From assembly GCF_004769555.1 (NCBI RefSeq), contig NZ_RQFY01000006.1, forward strand, positions 248,001-312,000: DNA of 64,000 bases, read 5' to 3'. This DNA is from Leptospira koniambonensis (GTDB lineage: Bacteria; Spirochaetota; Leptospiria; Leptospirales; Leptospiraceae). Shown here piece after piece: positions 63,664 through 64,000 of the stretch (position 1 is its first letter; each line of letters opens with the position of its first letter). Below the pieces are notes generated by a model, which did no database searches, was not told the DNA's origin, and was given only the letters and a program-made list of their open reading frames with translations. Made by a program: the position numbers and the translations under genes.

Positions 63664-64000
63664 ATGATGTTTAATAGAAAATTATTAACAATCACTCTTG
63701 GTTTTTTATGCTTTTCGATAATTCAAGTTTCATGCGCTTCTACGAAGCTAAGGTGTGCAGGATGTAATATTAGCGAAGCATATAGTAAGCCATTAGCTCA
63801 AAAACTAGTAGTAGCTGTGATTCAAGGCAAGACCGGAAAAGTTGCGGAGCTTGTACAAGAGGGTGCAAATCCTAATTACTTAGAACCGGAAAAGATACCA
63901 ATGTTAATTTGGGCACTATGCGCAAATAATATTGAAGGGTTTGAAACATTGCTTAAAGTCGGCGCAGATCCAAATCTGTCAGGGACAGGGCATGGATTTG
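63664..64000 (+). CDS. Ankyrin-repeat lipoprotein, candidate immunity to the lipase tip (partial)
   Basis: The frame starts at ATG 63664, with AGGAAAT upstream, and runs off the right edge after 112 codons. A signal and lipobox (LCFSIIQVSCAS, cysteine near residue 24) are followed by ankyrin-type units: AVIQGKTGKVAELVQEGANP then NYLEPEK, and NNIEGFETLLKVGADPNLSG. Ankyrin-repeat lipoproteins are known partners of bacterial lipase effectors (for example type VI Tle/Tli pairs), so an immunity role is well motivated. The C-terminal part is missing from the window. Confidence 0.82.
   Translation, partial: MMFNRKLLTITLGFLCFSIIQVSCASTKLRCAGCNISEAYSKPLAQKLVVAVIQGKTGKVAELVQEGANPNYLEPEKIPMLIWALCANNIEGFETLLKVGADPNLSGTGHGF

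Overview
The window looks like a chromosomal segment of a Leptospira species. The DNA is A+T-rich by eye, tRNA-Gly has no encoded CCA, many proteins carry spirochaete-style loose lipoboxes, and the window is dominated by a very large protein of a kind I associate with Leptospira (the family I recall as TIGR04388 / 'Lepto_longest'; that name is from memory and unchecked).

The left part (1-20.4 kb) is ordinary core genome. It holds the end of a mobA-like gene, tRNA-Gly(GCC), a tig-clpP-clpX protein quality-control operon, a zinc alcohol dehydrogenase, and a tatA / tatC / SpoIIE-like cluster. After these come a small hypothetical pair, thioredoxin, a metallo-beta-lactamase protein fused to two cyclic-nucleotide-binding domains, an acyl-CoA dehydrogenase, a secreted protein, an ACT-domain protein, an MFS transporter, a phasin-like protein, a bifunctional-nuclease-domain protein, an alpha/beta hydrolase, and a hybrid receiver/PAS/histidine kinase.

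The middle part (20.6-38.8 kb) holds small accessory genes (membrane protein, HTH protein, MORN protein) and two converging operons. The plus-strand operon (23.2-34.7 kb) encodes two TPR proteins, a lipoprotein, two Ig-like (SbsA-type) lipoproteins and two RND permeases. The minus-strand operon (38.2-34.7 kb) encodes a lipoprotein, a TolC-family channel and an RND adaptor. Together they could supply every part of an envelope efflux or export machine.

The right part (38.9-64 kb) is the notable region. A 4110-residue exported protein, translationally coupled to a small upstream gene, is followed by an exported MORN-type protein. Three head-to-tail cassettes then follow. Each repeats part of the C-terminal third of the giant gene, then diverges into a different C-terminal 'tip', and is followed at once by its own small exported gene. 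The tips are an unknown domain with the MORN protein; a domain shared by cassettes 1 and 2, with paralogous small lipoproteins; an added HINT autoprocessing domain in cassette 2; and a class-3-type lipase with an ankyrin-repeat lipoprotein. About 370-385 bp of conserved, hairpin-containing spacer precedes each cassette. The cassettes have no evident start signals of their own, are collinear and in frame with the giant gene, and share long near-identical stretches with it. This is the architecture of a polymorphic toxin-immunity locus with silent, recombinable tip cassettes, comparable in logic to Rhs, CdiA or MafB orphan modules but on a different, apparently Leptospira-type carrier protein. 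All four candidate immunity proteins are exported, so the effectors probably act on the cell envelope. This reading is an inference from the sequence layout and has not been tested.
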